Assembly (NCBI GenBank): GCA_025758045.1
Contig: CP107208.1
Span: 1,922,001 to 1,986,000, forward strand
Length of the DNA stretch: 64,000 bases
Direction of reading: 5' to 3'
DNA from: Oscillospiraceae bacterium
GTDB lineage: Bacteria; Bacillota; Clostridia; Oscillospirales; Ruminococcaceae
This document shows, in pieces, positions 14,496 through 23,132 of this stretch; position 1 is the stretch's first letter; every line of letters starts with the position of its first letter. The notes beneath the pieces are model-generated. The model made no database searches and was not told the origin of the DNA. It saw only the letters and a program-made list of their open reading frames with translations. A program made the translations under genes and the position numbers.

Positions 14496-15281
14496 ATGTC
14501 CTTTGTTACTACCGAGATCCAGGACGCCGTTGCCGTCCTGACAATCGACCGCCCGAAAGCCCTCAACGCTCTGAACCCCGAGGTTCTTGCTGACCTGAAG
14601 GCTGCCTTCGAGGCCATCGATCAGAACACCGTCCGCTGTGTCGTCCTGACCGGCGCCGGTGACAAGAGCTTCGTTGCGGGCGCTGACATCGGCTCGATGT
14701 CCACCATGACCAAGGCCGAGGGCGAGGCTTTCGGCAAGCTGGGCAACGATGTCTTCCTGATGATCGAGCACTTCCCGCTGCCGGTCATCGCTGCCGTCAA
14801 CGGCTTTGCCCTGGGCGGCGGTAATGAGCTGGCCATGAGCTGCGACATCCGTCTCTGCTCCGACAATGCCGTCTTCGGTCAGCCCGAAGTAGGCCTGGGC
14901 ATCACGCCGGGCTTCGGCGGTACCCAGCGCCTGGCCCGTCTGGTCGGTATGGGCATGGCCAAGCAGCTGGTCTACTCTGCCCTGAACATCAAGGCAGACG
15001 AGGCCCTGCGCATCGGCCTGGTCAACGCCGTGTACACCCAGGAAGAGCTGGTGCCTGCCGCCCTCAAGCTGGCTGGCAAGATCGCTAAGAATGCCCCCAT
15101 TGCCGTGCGCAACTGCAAGAAGGCTATTAACGACGGCATCAGCCTGCCCATCGAGAAGGCTGTTGAGGTCGAGGAGAAGCTCTTCGGCGATTGCTTCGAG
15201 ACCCACGATCAGGTCGAGGGTATGGGCTGCTTCCTGAGCCGCGAGAAGCCGAAGCCGAAACCGGTCTTCACCAACAACTGA
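14496..15281 (+). CDS. crt: 3-hydroxybutyryl-CoA dehydratase (crotonase)
   Basis: Crt dehydrates 3-hydroxybutyryl-CoA to crotonyl-CoA. The 261-residue protein has the crotonase-fold oxyanion motif SFVAGADIGSM, the GFALGGGNELAMSCDIRL helix with its catalytic Glu, and the second Glu region FGQPEVGLGITPGFGGTQRL. It starts 18 bp after thl behind GGAGGAG, consistent with cotranscription. Confidence 0.95.
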   Translation: MSFVTTEIQDAVAVLTIDRPKALNALNPEVLADLKAAFEAIDQNTVRCVVLTGAGDKSFVAGADIGSMSTMTKAEGEAFGKLGNDVFLMIEHFPLPVIAAVNGFALGGGNELAMSCDIRLCSDNAVFGQPEVGLGITPGFGGTQRLARLVGMGMAKQLVYSALNIKADEALRIGLVNAVYTQEELVPAALKLAGKIAKNAPIAVRNCKKAINDGISLPIEKAVEVEEKLFGDCFETHDQVEGMGCFLSREKPKPKPVFTNN

Positions 15282-15298
15282 TTTCCGCAAGCAGGGGA

Positions 15299-15315
15299 GG
15301 GGCGCTTGGCGCCCC
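15299..15315 (+). other. GC-rich hairpin between crt and hbd
   Basis: GGGGCGC (15299-15305) pairs with GCGCCCC (15309-15315) in the 87-bp crt-hbd gap. No T-run follows directly, so it is more likely an mRNA processing or stability element that sets relative expression inside the operon than a terminator. Confidence 0.5.
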
Positions 15316-15368
15316 GCACCCCGCCGTTTTAAAAAGAACATTTTAGAACAAATTGGGAGGTTACTACT

Positions 15369-16241
15369 ATGAAGGTAGGCGTTATTGGCGCTGGCACTAT
15401 GGGCCAGGGCATTGCAAAGGCTTTTGCACAGGTCGAGGGCTACACCGTGGCTCTGTGCGACATCAAGCAGGAGTGGGCTGACAACGGCAAGGCTAAGATC
15501 GCCGCCGGCTACGCCAAGCTGGTTGCCAAGGGCAAGCTGGACCAGGCTGAAGTTGACCGCCGCATGGCTGCCATCACCGCTGGCCTGAAAGAGGATCTGT
15601 GCGCTGACTGCGACCTGATCGTCGAGGCTGCTTTCGAGGATATGAAGGTCAAGCAGACCACCTTCGGCGAGCTGGATAAGATCTGCAAGCCCGAGTGTGT
15701 TTTCGCTTCCAACACCTCTTCTCTGTCCATCACCGAGATCGGCAAGGGCCTGAGCCGTCCCCTGGTCGGCATGCACTTCTTCAACCCCGCTGACCGCATG
15801 AAGCTCATCGAGGTCATCGCCGGTGTGAACACTCCCGCCGAGACCGTGGAGACCATCAAGAAGATCAGCACCGAGATCGGCAAGAGCCCGGTCCAGGTCA
15901 ACGAGGCTGCCGGCTTCGTCGTCAACCGCATCCTGATCCCCATGATCAACGAAGCTGCCTTCATTAAGATGGAGGGCGTTTCTGACATCGCCGGTATCGA
16001 CACCGCTATGAAGCTGGGCGCCAACCATCCCATGGGCCCCCTGGAGCTGGGCGACTTCGTCGGCCTGGACATCTGCCTGGCCATCATGGACGTCCTGTAC
16101 AAGGAGACCGGCGACAGCAAGTATCGCGCTTGCCCGCTGATCCGCAAGATGGTCCGCGGCGGCAACCTGGGCTGCAAGACCGGCAAGGGCTTCTATGTCT
16201 ATAATGCCGACCGCACCAAGACCGCTGTTGACGCCCTGTAA
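15369..16241 (+). CDS. hbd: 3-hydroxybutyryl-CoA dehydrogenase
   Basis: Hbd reduces acetoacetyl-CoA to 3-hydroxybutyryl-CoA with NAD(P)H. The 290-residue product has an N-terminal Rossmann motif (VGVIGAGTMGQGIAKAF), the mid-protein GMHFFNPADRMKLIEVI with its catalytic His, and the C-terminal dimer domain including NHPMGPLELGDFVGLD. GGGAGG precedes the ATG. It sits between crt and bcd in the butyrate operon. Confidence 0.95.
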   Translation: MKVGVIGAGTMGQGIAKAFAQVEGYTVALCDIKQEWADNGKAKIAAGYAKLVAKGKLDQAEVDRRMAAITAGLKEDLCADCDLIVEAAFEDMKVKQTTFGELDKICKPECVFASNTSSLSITEIGKGLSRPLVGMHFFNPADRMKLIEVIAGVNTPAETVETIKKISTEIGKSPVQVNEAAGFVVNRILIPMINEAAFIKMEGVSDIAGIDTAMKLGANHPMGPLELGDFVGLDICLAIMDVLYKETGDSKYRACPLIRKMVRGGNLGCKTGKGFYVYNADRTKTAVDAL

Positions 16242-16318
16242 TTGAACCAACCTACGCGCCTGGCGCAGTGCAGAACCGCGCCGGGCTGCGTTTGTTTGAG
16301 TATATGGAGGTTTATCAA

Positions 16319-17488
16319 ATGGATTTTACTCTGTCTAAGCAGCAGCAAATGGTCCAGAAGATGTACAAGGAGTTTGCTGAAAACGAAGTCAAGCCCCTGG
16401 CCAAGAAGGTCGACGCTGAGGAGTACTTCCCCAAAGAGACCGTCGAGAAGATGGCTAAGCTGGGCATGATGGGCATCTACTTCCCCAAAGAGGTCGGCGG
16501 TGCAGGCGGCGATGTGCTGTCCTACGTTATGGCCGTTGAGGAAATGTCCAAGGTCTGCGGCACCACCGGTGTTATCCTGTCTGCCCATACCTCTCTGTGC
16601 GCCGCTCCTATTTACGAGAACGGCACTCCCGCCCAGAAGGAAAAGTATCTGCCCAAGCTGTGCAGCGGCGAGTGGATCGGCGCTTTCGGTCTGACCGAGC
16701 CCGGCGCCGGCACCGATGCGCAGGGCCAGCAGACCTTCGCCGTTGACGAGGGCGACCACTGGAAGCTGAACGGCTCCAAAATCTTCATCACCAACGCCGG
16801 ATTTGCCGATGTGTTCATCATCATCGCTGTTACCGGTTTTGTCACCGACAAGCGCGGCCGCAAGCAGAAGGAGATCAGCGCCTTCATCGTAGAGCGCACC
16901 GATCCCGGCTTCAAGGTCGGCAAGCCCGAGGACAAGATGGGCATCCGTGGTTCCTCCACCTGTGAGCTGATCATGGAAGACTGCATCATCCCGAAGGATC
17001 GTCTGCTCGGCGTCAAGGGCAAGGGCTTCCAGCTGGCCATGGCTACGCTGGACGGCGGCCGTATCGGCATCGCTGCCCAGGCTCTGGGCATTGCCGAGGG
17101 CGCCATCGACGAGACCGTTGCCTACGTCAAAGAGCGTAAGCAGTTCGGCCGCTCCATCGCCCAGTTCCAGAACACCCAGTTCGAGCTGGCTGAGATGAAA
17201 GCCCGCGTTGACGCTGCCAAGTACCTGGTTTACAAGGCTGGCCTGAAAAAGCAGCAGGCCATGAACGGCGCTAAGGTCCGTTACAGCGTTGAGGCTGCCG
17301 AGGCTAAGCTGATTGCAGCCCGCACCGCCAGCGATGTTACCCGCCGCTGCCTGCAGCTGTTCGGCGGTTACGGCTACACCCGTGATTACCCCATCGAGCG
17401 TATGATGCGTGATGCCAAGATCACTGAGATCTATGAGGGCACCAGCGAAGTTCAGATGATGGTCATCTCCGGCGCGCTGCTGAAGTAA
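16319..17488 (+). CDS. bcd: Butyryl-CoA dehydrogenase
   Basis: Bcd reduces crotonyl-CoA to butyryl-CoA; with EtfAB it can couple this to ferredoxin reduction by flavin-based electron bifurcation. The 389-residue flavoprotein has acyl-CoA dehydrogenase signatures GAFGLTEPGAGTDA and QLFGGYGYTRDYPIERMMRD and the late YEGTSEVQMM, where the catalytic Glu is expected. The ATG at 16319 is set by the GGAGG ten bases upstream; an in-frame ATG at 16268 has none. It is followed at 14 bp by etfB. Confidence 0.95.
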   Translation: MDFTLSKQQQMVQKMYKEFAENEVKPLAKKVDAEEYFPKETVEKMAKLGMMGIYFPKEVGGAGGDVLSYVMAVEEMSKVCGTTGVILSAHTSLCAAPIYENGTPAQKEKYLPKLCSGEWIGAFGLTEPGAGTDAQGQQTFAVDEGDHWKLNGSKIFITNAGFADVFIIIAVTGFVTDKRGRKQKEISAFIVERTDPGFKVGKPEDKMGIRGSSTCELIMEDCIIPKDRLLGVKGKGFQLAMATLDGGRIGIAAQALGIAEGAIDETVAYVKERKQFGRSIAQFQNTQFELAEMKARVDAAKYLVYKAGLKKQQAMNGAKVRYSVEAAEAKLIAARTASDVTRRCLQLFGGYGYTRDYPIERMMRDAKITEIYEGTSEVQMMVISGALLK

Positions 17489-17502
17489 GGAGGCAAGACG
17501 TA

Positions 17503-18288
17503 ATGAAAGCAATCGTTTGTGTCAAACAGGTTCCCGATACGCAGGGTAAGGTTGCCGTCAAGGCTGACGGCACGATGGACCGTGCCGCTATGGCCACCAT
17601 CACCAACCCTGATGATCTCAACGCTGTTGAGGCTGCCCTGCAGCTGAAAGATGAGACCGGCTGCGAAGTCGTCGTTGTTACCATGGGCCCGCCGCCGGCA
17701 GAAGGCATGCTGCGCGAGCTGATGGCCCGCGGCGCTGACCGCGGCGTCCTGGTTTCCGGCCGCGAGTTCGGCGGCTCCGATACCTTCGCTACCTCCCAGA
17801 TCCTGGCTGCTGCCGTCAATAAGATCGGCGTCGGCCCTGAGGACATCGTTTTCTGCGGCCGTCAGGCCATCGACGGTGACACTGCCCAGGTTGGCCCCCA
17901 GATCGCTGAGAAGCTGCACCTGCCCCAGGTCACCTATGTTACCGAGATCAAGAAGGACGGCAACTCCCTGACCGTGAAGCGTCAGCTGGAGGATGGCTAC
18001 ATGGAGCTGAAGGTTCAGACTCCCTGCCTGCTGACCTGCATCAAAGAGCTGAACACCCCCCGCTACATGAGCGTGCCCGGCATCTTCGAGTGCTACGACA
18101 AGCCGCTGGAAGTGTTCGATTACAACGCACTGAAAGATGATCCGCTCATCGAGACCGATACCATCGGCCTGAAGGGCTCTCCGACGAACGTTTACAAGTC
18201 CTTTGCTCCTCCGGTCAAGGGCGCCGGCATGAAGGTCGAGGACGCTGCCCAGCTGGTTGGCATCCTGAACGACAAGCACCTGATTTGA
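17503..18288 (+). CDS. etfB: Electron transfer flavoprotein beta subunit
   Basis: EtfB pairs with EtfA and carries the bifurcating flavin that accepts electrons from NADH in the Bcd-Etf complex. The 261-residue product starts with KAIVCVKQVPDTQGKVAV, typical of EtfB, and includes the VVTMGPPPAEGMLRELMARG nucleotide-binding stretch and FCGRQAIDGDTAQVGPQIAE. AAGGAGG is upstream. It directly precedes etfA. Confidence 0.95.
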   Translation: MKAIVCVKQVPDTQGKVAVKADGTMDRAAMATITNPDDLNAVEAALQLKDETGCEVVVVTMGPPPAEGMLRELMARGADRGVLVSGREFGGSDTFATSQILAAAVNKIGVGPEDIVFCGRQAIDGDTAQVGPQIAEKLHLPQVTYVTEIKKDGNSLTVKRQLEDGYMELKVQTPCLLTCIKELNTPRYMSVPGIFECYDKPLEVFDYNALKDDPLIETDTIGLKGSPTNVYKSFAPPVKGAGMKVEDAAQLVGILNDKHLI

Positions 18289-18305
18289 GGAAGGAGAAAC
18301 AAACA

Positions 18306-19406
18306 ATGGCTGAATTCAATGCAATGGACACCGCCGCCTTCAAGGGCGTGTGGGTATTCTGCGAGCAGCGCGAAGGTCAGATCCAGACCATCAGCTACCA
18401 GCTGCTGAGCGAAGGCCGCAAGCTGGCCAACGACCTGGGCGTGGAGCTGTGCGGCGTTGTGATGGGCAGCGAGCTGAACGAGGACTATGTCAAGGCGCTG
18501 GGCGGCTACGGTGCTGACCGCGTTTACAACATCGACAGCCCCCTGCTGAAGGACTACACCACCGATGGCTATGCCAAGGCTCTGTGCGATCTCATCATGG
18601 AGAAGAAGCCGGAGATCATGCTGATCGGCGCTACCAACCTGGGCCGTGACCTCGGCCCCCGCTGCGCAGCCCGCCTGCATACCGGCCTGACTGCTGACTG
18701 CACCCATCTGGATGTCGACGTTGAGAAGTACAAGAACTTCCTGCGCACCACCTCCAACATCGATGTGGACAACACCAAGTTTGAGGAAAACACCAACCTG
18801 AAGATGACCCGCCCCGCTTTCGGCGGTCACCTGATGGCCACCATCATCTGCCCCCGCTTCCGCCCGCAGATGTCCACCGTGCGCCCCGGCGTTATGCAGA
18901 CCCAGCCGTTTGACGAGGCCGGCGCTGCCAAGGTCGTGATCGAGAAGGTCACCCCCGCCCTGACCGCTGACGACATCCATGTCGAGGTTCTGGACATCAA
19001 GAAGAGCGCCGAGAAGCTGGTTGACCTGATCGGTGCTGACGTTGTCGTTTCTGTCGGCCGCGGCATCTCTGCCGACCCCGAAAAGGGCATCAAGCTGGCC
19101 GAGGAGCTGGCAGGTGTTCTGGGCGGCGTCGTGGGTGCCTCCCGCGCTGTCACCGATGAAGGCTGGCTGTCTGCTGACCATCAGGTCGGCCAGACCGGCA
19201 AGACCGTGCATCCCCGCATCTACGTTGCCCTGGGCATCTCCGGTGCTATCCAGCACGTGGCCGGCATGCAGGACTCCGAGACCATCATCGCCATCAACAA
19301 GAACGAGAACGCCCCCATCTTCGATGTCGCCTCCTACAGCATCGTCGGTGATCTGTACAAGGTCGTTCCCGAGCTGATCAAGGAGATCAAAGCTGCCAAG
19401 GCTTGA
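18306..19406 (+). CDS. etfA: Electron transfer flavoprotein alpha subunit
   Basis: EtfA holds the second FAD and passes electrons to butyryl-CoA dehydrogenase. The 366-residue product shows the Etf N-terminal fold followed by the FAD domain: VVSVGRGISADPEKG, GQTGKTVHPRIYVALGISG and the IAINKNENAPIFDVA tail. The ATG at 18306 follows AAGGAG; an upstream ATG overlapping etfB would add seven residues without a site. It ends the butyrate operon before a strong terminator. Confidence 0.95.
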   Translation: MAEFNAMDTAAFKGVWVFCEQREGQIQTISYQLLSEGRKLANDLGVELCGVVMGSELNEDYVKALGGYGADRVYNIDSPLLKDYTTDGYAKALCDLIMEKKPEIMLIGATNLGRDLGPRCAARLHTGLTADCTHLDVDVEKYKNFLRTTSNIDVDNTKFEENTNLKMTRPAFGGHLMATIICPRFRPQMSTVRPGVMQTQPFDEAGAAKVVIEKVTPALTADDIHVEVLDIKKSAEKLVDLIGADVVVSVGRGISADPEKGIKLAEELAGVLGGVVGASRAVTDEGWLSADHQVGQTGKTVHPRIYVALGISGAIQHVAGMQDSETIIAINKNENAPIFDVASYSIVGDLYKVVPELIKEIKAAKA

Positions 19407-19426
19407 TTGAATCGTAAAGCGTAATA

Positions 19427-19462
19427 AGGGCCGCACCCCGCATAAGGGCGCGGCCCTTTTTG
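19427..19462 (+). terminator. Terminator of the butyrate operon
   Basis: An AGGGCCGC...GCGGCCCT stem with nested CCC/GGG pairs and a short loop, followed by TTTTT, lies about 20 bp after etfA. Confidence 0.9.
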
Positions 19463-19503
19463 CATGCAAAATGCTTTCGCAACATACTTTTGTTAAAAGA
19501 ATG

Positions 19504-19532
19504 TTTACAAATGCGCCATAAAGAGGTACAAT
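19504..19532 (+). promoter_or_regulatory. Promoter of the purine permease gene
   Basis: TTTACA (19504-19509) and TACAAT (19527-19532) are 17 bp apart. The leader to the start codon is only about 65 nt, too short for a purine riboswitch. Confidence 0.75.
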
Positions 19533-19601
19533 AAAAGCGTTGCGTTTTGCGGAAAATATCGACGCAGCAAGGATATATGATTCATAAATCGGAGGTACAT
19601 C

Positions 19602-20969
19602 ATGGAAAAACTCTTCCACCTGAAAGAGAACCACACGGATGTCAAAACCGAAGTCATGGCCGGTATCACGACCTTTATGACGATGGCCTACATCCTGGCG
19701 GTCAACCCTAACATTCTGTCTGCGGCTGGTATGGATGCCGAAGCCGTGCTGATCGCCACCTCGCTGGCAGCGTTTGTCGGCACCATGTGCATGGCGCTGA
19801 TGGCCAACTACCCGTTCGCGCTGGCCCCCGGCATGGGCCTGAACGCCTACTTTGCCTACACCGTTGTGCTGACGATGGGCTACAGCTGGCAGATGGCCCT
19901 GCTGGCCGTCTTTGTGGAGGGCATCGTCTTTATCATCCTCTCCCTGACCAATGTGCGTGAGGCCATCTTCAACGCCATCCCCATGACGCTGAAATCCGCC
20001 GTCAGTGTCGGCATCGGCCTGTTTATCGCGTTCGTCGGCTTGCAGAACGCCAAGCTCATCGTCAACAGCGATTCCACCCTGCTGACCTACCAGCACTTCA
20101 AGGGCGAGACCTTCCACAGCGTCGGCGTTGGTGCACTGCTGGCCCTGATCGGTGTGCTGATCATCGCCGTCATGCTCATCAAGCAGGTCAAGGGCGCCAT
20201 CCTGTACGGCATCCTGATCACCTGGGTGCTGGGCATCGTCTGCGAGCTGGCCGGTATCTACATCCCCGATCCCGACGCCGGTATGTATTCGGTCATTCCC
20301 ACCGCTTTTGTCAGCTTTGATTTCTCCTCTCTGGGCAAAACTTTCGGCCAGGTGTTCAATCTGGACTTCACTAATTTCAACATCGTCAACTTCATCGTTG
20401 TCATGTTCGCATTCCTCTTTGTTGACCTGTTCGACACGCTGGGCACCCTGATCGGTGTTGCCTCCAAGGCTGACATGCTGGACGAGGACGGCAAGCTGCC
20501 CCGCATCAAGGGTGCGCTGCTGGCCGATGCCGTCGCCACCAGCGTAGGCGCTGTGCTGGGCACTTCCACCACCACCACCTACGTCGAAAGCTCTTCCGGC
20601 GTTACCGTGGGCGGCCGCACCGGTCTGACCGCCACCACCACCGCGGTGCTGTTCCTGCTGGCCAGCATCTTCAGCCCGCTGTTCCTCACCATTCCGTCCT
20701 TCGCCACCGCCCCGGCGCTGATCGTCGTCGGCTTCTACATGATGGGCGCTGTCGCCAAGATCAACTTTGACGACATGACCGATGCCATCCCGGCGTTCCT
20801 GACCATCCTGGTCATGCCGCTGGCCTACAGTATTTCTGAGGGTATTGCCATCGGCATCATCTCCTGGACGCTGATCAACGTCTTGACCGGCAAAGCCAAG
20901 GAAAAGAAGATCACCCCGCTGATGTATGTGCTGACGGTGCTGTTTATCCTGAAGTATATTTTCCTGTAA
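19602..20969 (+). CDS. NCS2-family purine (adenine/guanine) permease
   Basis: The 455-residue product is an inner-membrane transporter of the AzgA/PbuG branch of NCS2, importing purine bases such as hypoxanthine, guanine or adenine with protons. It shows the conserved EVMAGITTFMTMAYILAVNP start, ALAPGMGLNAYFAYTV, the DLFDTLGTLIGVASKADM segment and GTSTTTTYVESSSGVTVGGR. About 12-14 membrane segments are visible. CGGAGG precedes the ATG. It is monocistronic between its promoter and a bidirectional terminator. Confidence 0.92.
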   Translation: MEKLFHLKENHTDVKTEVMAGITTFMTMAYILAVNPNILSAAGMDAEAVLIATSLAAFVGTMCMALMANYPFALAPGMGLNAYFAYTVVLTMGYSWQMALLAVFVEGIVFIILSLTNVREAIFNAIPMTLKSAVSVGIGLFIAFVGLQNAKLIVNSDSTLLTYQHFKGETFHSVGVGALLALIGVLIIAVMLIKQVKGAILYGILITWVLGIVCELAGIYIPDPDAGMYSVIPTAFVSFDFSSLGKTFGQVFNLDFTNFNIVNFIVVMFAFLFVDLFDTLGTLIGVASKADMLDEDGKLPRIKGALLADAVATSVGAVLGTSTTTTYVESSSGVTVGGRTGLTATTTAVLFLLASIFSPLFLTIPSFATAPALIVVGFYMMGAVAKINFDDMTDAIPAFLTILVMPLAYSISEGIAIGIISWTLINVLTGKAKEKKITPLMYVLTVLFILKYIFL

Positions 20970-20980
20970 GCTAATAAAGC

Positions 20981-21016
20981 AAAAATCCGCAGCCCGTAAA
21001 AAGGCTGCGGATTTTT
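20981..21016 (+). terminator. Bidirectional terminator after the permease
   Basis: A perfect 14-bp stem (AAAAATCCGCAGCC at 20981-20994 with 21003-21016) has an 8-nt loop and A/T flanks. It serves the permease and the convergent lipoprotein gene. Confidence 0.92.
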
Positions 21017-21092
21017 TGCATTATACTAAAGGGGCGCCCTGCGTTTGGCAGCGCCTTATCTATTTATAAGATGCCGCGTCCCAGCGTGAAGG

Positions 21093-21785
21093 TCAATCCG
21101 CCACCGCCGGGGCGGACAGCAGCTCCGGTGGTAACTCGCTCTCGTCCTCATTGACGAGGGAATCATCGACATCGAATGTCGCATTAAAGGCCTTTGCGGC
21201 AGCATCCGCCAACAGATCGACATCGACCAGTTCACTGTCTGCCATGACATACAGCAGCTTATCATCAAAGCTGACCACGCGGGCCTTATCTGCCTCCACG
21301 CAGACCCACTTGCGCATGCTGATGTTTTCCTCCATCGAATCGGCAATCTCGCGGGCATCGGCCTTGTCCCTGAGGCGCAGCAGCACCAGGCTGTACGCCT
21401 GGCTGCCGGTCATCGGCTCGCTGATGACCGCTGCGTCCACCTTGCCCACATTGTTGGCGGTCAGCCCGGCCAGGTAGCCGTACCAGGTCTCGTCGGTCAG
21501 GTCGATGCCAGTTGTCTCCATGCCCATCAGCTCCACCGGCTGGATCTTATAGATCGCGTCCACCATATCGCTCAGCTCGGCGTCCGGTGCAGGCTGGGCA
21601 TTTTCATCGATTTCGGGCTCGGGGTCAACACTAAACTCCGGGTCAATCTCCATGCCTTCCTCCGGGGTGGTGGCAGGTGCGTTCAGGTCCGGGGTGGGGG
21701 TGGGCGTTGCCTCGGTGGTCTTGTTGCCGCAGGCCGTCAGGGCCAGGGCGGCCAGCAGGGCCGCGGTCAGGGTCAGTTTTTTCAT
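21093..21785 (-). CDS. Secreted lipoprotein of unknown function
   Basis: The 230-residue product has a signal peptide with lipobox LALTACGNK and then a Pro/Glu-rich linker (TPTPTPDLNAPATTPEEG and PDPEPEIDEN type). A folded domain runs from about residue 68 to 215 (LSDMVDAIYKIQPVELMGM through LLYVMADSEL). The domain layout is reminiscent of the DUF4358 lipoproteins of Clostridia, but I am not certain. The ATG overlaps the stop of the cyclo-ligase gene (ATGA), so the two are coupled. Confidence 0.75.
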   Translation of the reverse strand: MKKLTLTAALLAALALTACGNKTTEATPTPTPDLNAPATTPEEGMEIDPEFSVDPEPEIDENAQPAPDAELSDMVDAIYKIQPVELMGMETTGIDLTDETWYGYLAGLTANNVGKVDAAVISEPMTGSQAYSLVLLRLRDKADAREIADSMEENISMRKWVCVEADKARVVSFDDKLLYVMADSELVDVDLLADAAAKAFNATFDVDDSLVNEDESELPPELLSAPAVAD

Positions 21786-22339
21786 AGAAGAATTCCTTTC
21801 TCGGTCAGTATTTCATGGGGAGAAAATCGGACGTCCCAGCCCTCGCAAGGCAGGTCGCCCAGCAGGGCGGCTGTGGGGCAAACCAGCAGCCGCCTGCCTT
21901 TATAATGTGCAAGGAAGCGGTCATAATACCCGCCGCCGCGCCCCAGCCGCACACCGTCCGGGCTGGCAGCCAGGCAGGGGATCAGCGCCAGCGCGCCATC
22001 CCCCAAATGGGCGGTATCAAAGGCAGGCAGGGAAGCGGGCGCTTCCAAAATGCCATAGGCCCCCGGCTGCAACTGCGAAAGCGCTGTGATCTCCACCCAA
22101 TCCATCTCGGTGCGGCTCAGCACCCGGGGCAGCAGCAGACGCTTGCCCTCGGCCAGCGCCTGCCGCAGGATGTCGGCGGTGTCCGGCTCGTCCGGCATGC
22201 TGGCAAAGGCCAGCACCGTGTCGGCGTGCTGCCAGGCGGGCAGGGTAAATAGCACCCCGGCCATTGCGTGCCCTACGGTATGCAGGTCCACGGCGGCGCG
22301 GCGGGCTTTGGCAAGCTTGCGGGCTTCGGTTTTGGTCAT
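21782..22339 (-). CDS. 5-formyltetrahydrofolate cyclo-ligase
   Basis: The enzyme uses ATP to turn 5-formyl-THF into 5,10-methenyl-THF, recovering an otherwise inert folate. The 185-residue length and motifs fit: MTKTEARKLAKARRAAVD with the ATP-site Lys/Arg, LLLPRV, and the signature VRLGRGGGYYDRFLAHY. GGAGG precedes the ATG. It is the first gene of a two-gene unit with the lipoprotein. Confidence 0.93.
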   Translation of the reverse strand: MTKTEARKLAKARRAAVDLHTVGHAMAGVLFTLPAWQHADTVLAFASMPDEPDTADILRQALAEGKRLLLPRVLSRTEMDWVEITALSQLQPGAYGILEAPASLPAFDTAHLGDGALALIPCLAASPDGVRLGRGGGYYDRFLAHYKGRRLLVCPTAALLGDLPCEGWDVRFSPHEILTEKGILL

Positions 22340-22454
22340 GGCTGCGACCTCCTTTTCCCATCATTGTACCACATCCGCCCCTTACCCTACAAGACGGCAA
22401 AACGCGCCCGATGTTACACCCTGCGCAAAATTTGTTTAAAATATGTCCGCCATC

Positions 22455-22483
22455 TTGCCCAGTGGGCCAAACAGGAGTATAAT
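22455..22483 (+). promoter_or_regulatory. Promoter of the rfbC polysaccharide operon
   Basis: TTGCCC (22455-22460) and a perfect TATAAT (22478-22483) are 17 bp apart. An AT-rich leader with repeated GTATA/TATAC steps leads to rfbC about 70 bp on. Confidence 0.82.
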
Positions 22484-22556
22484 ATATACTGTATCGCTAT
22501 GTGTATACTATACTGTAATTAAATAAAGTCAATTGTCGAAAAGGAGAATAAAAAAC

Positions 22557-23123
22557 ATGGGTAAGTTCAATTTTGTCAAGACTGACATCCCCGAGGTGCA
22601 GATCATCGAGCCGACCGTTTTTGGTGACGATCGCGGCTATTTTATGGAGACCTACCAGATCGACGATTTCGCCGCCGCAGGCATCAACAAGCCCTTCGTG
22701 CAGGACAACCAGAGCCGCTCCACCAAGGGCGTGCTGCGCGGCCTGCATTTCCAGACCAAGCACACCCAGGGCAAGCTGGTGCGCGTGACCATGGGCGAGG
22801 TGTTCGACGTTGCCGTCGACTGCCGCCCCAACAGCAAGACCTTCGGCAAGTGGGTGGGCGTGACCCTTTCTGCCGAGAACAAGAAGATGCTCTGGATCCC
22901 TGAGGGCTTTGCCCACGGCTTCCTCGTGCTGTCTGATGTGGCCGAGTTCTGCTACAAGTGCACCGACGTCTACGACCCCACCGCCGAGGGCGGCATCCCC
23001 TACGACGACGCCACTGTCAACGTCCAGTGGCCGGACTGCGGCTGCGAGCACAAGACCAGCGCTAAGGACAAGGAGCACACACCCTTTGCCGACCAGAAGT
23101 TCGAGTATTTTGAGAAGTATTGA
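22557..23123 (+). CDS. rfbC: dTDP-4-dehydrorhamnose 3,5-epimerase
   Basis: RfbC epimerises dTDP-4-keto-6-deoxyglucose on the way to dTDP-rhamnose. The 188-residue cupin protein shows FGDDRGYFMETYQIDDF-like start residues, the NQSRSTKGVLRGLHFQT motif with its catalytic His, and CYKCTDVYDPTAEGGIPYDD. The ATG at 22557 follows AAAAGGAG; an upstream ATG at 22533 is less well placed. rfbA, rfbB and rfbD are not in this window. It heads the surface polysaccharide operon. Confidence 0.93.
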   Translation: MGKFNFVKTDIPEVQIIEPTVFGDDRGYFMETYQIDDFAAAGINKPFVQDNQSRSTKGVLRGLHFQTKHTQGKLVRVTMGEVFDVAVDCRPNSKTFGKWVGVTLSAENKKMLWIPEGFAHGFLVLSDVAEFCYKCTDVYDPTAEGGIPYDDATVNVQWPDCGCEHKTSAKDKEHTPFADQKFEYFEKY

Positions 23124-23132
23124 GGATAAGCC

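Noticed and set aside
19533..19601. Purine riboswitch before the NCS2 permease
   Set aside because: The leader is only about 65 nt and has no three-way junction or conserved purine-aptamer loops.
18192..20117. Long minus-strand open frame opposite etfA and the permease
   Set aside because: It is antisense to two well-supported genes, has no ribosome-binding site and has a His/Gln/Asp-rich composition typical of reverse-complement frames in GC-rich coding DNA.
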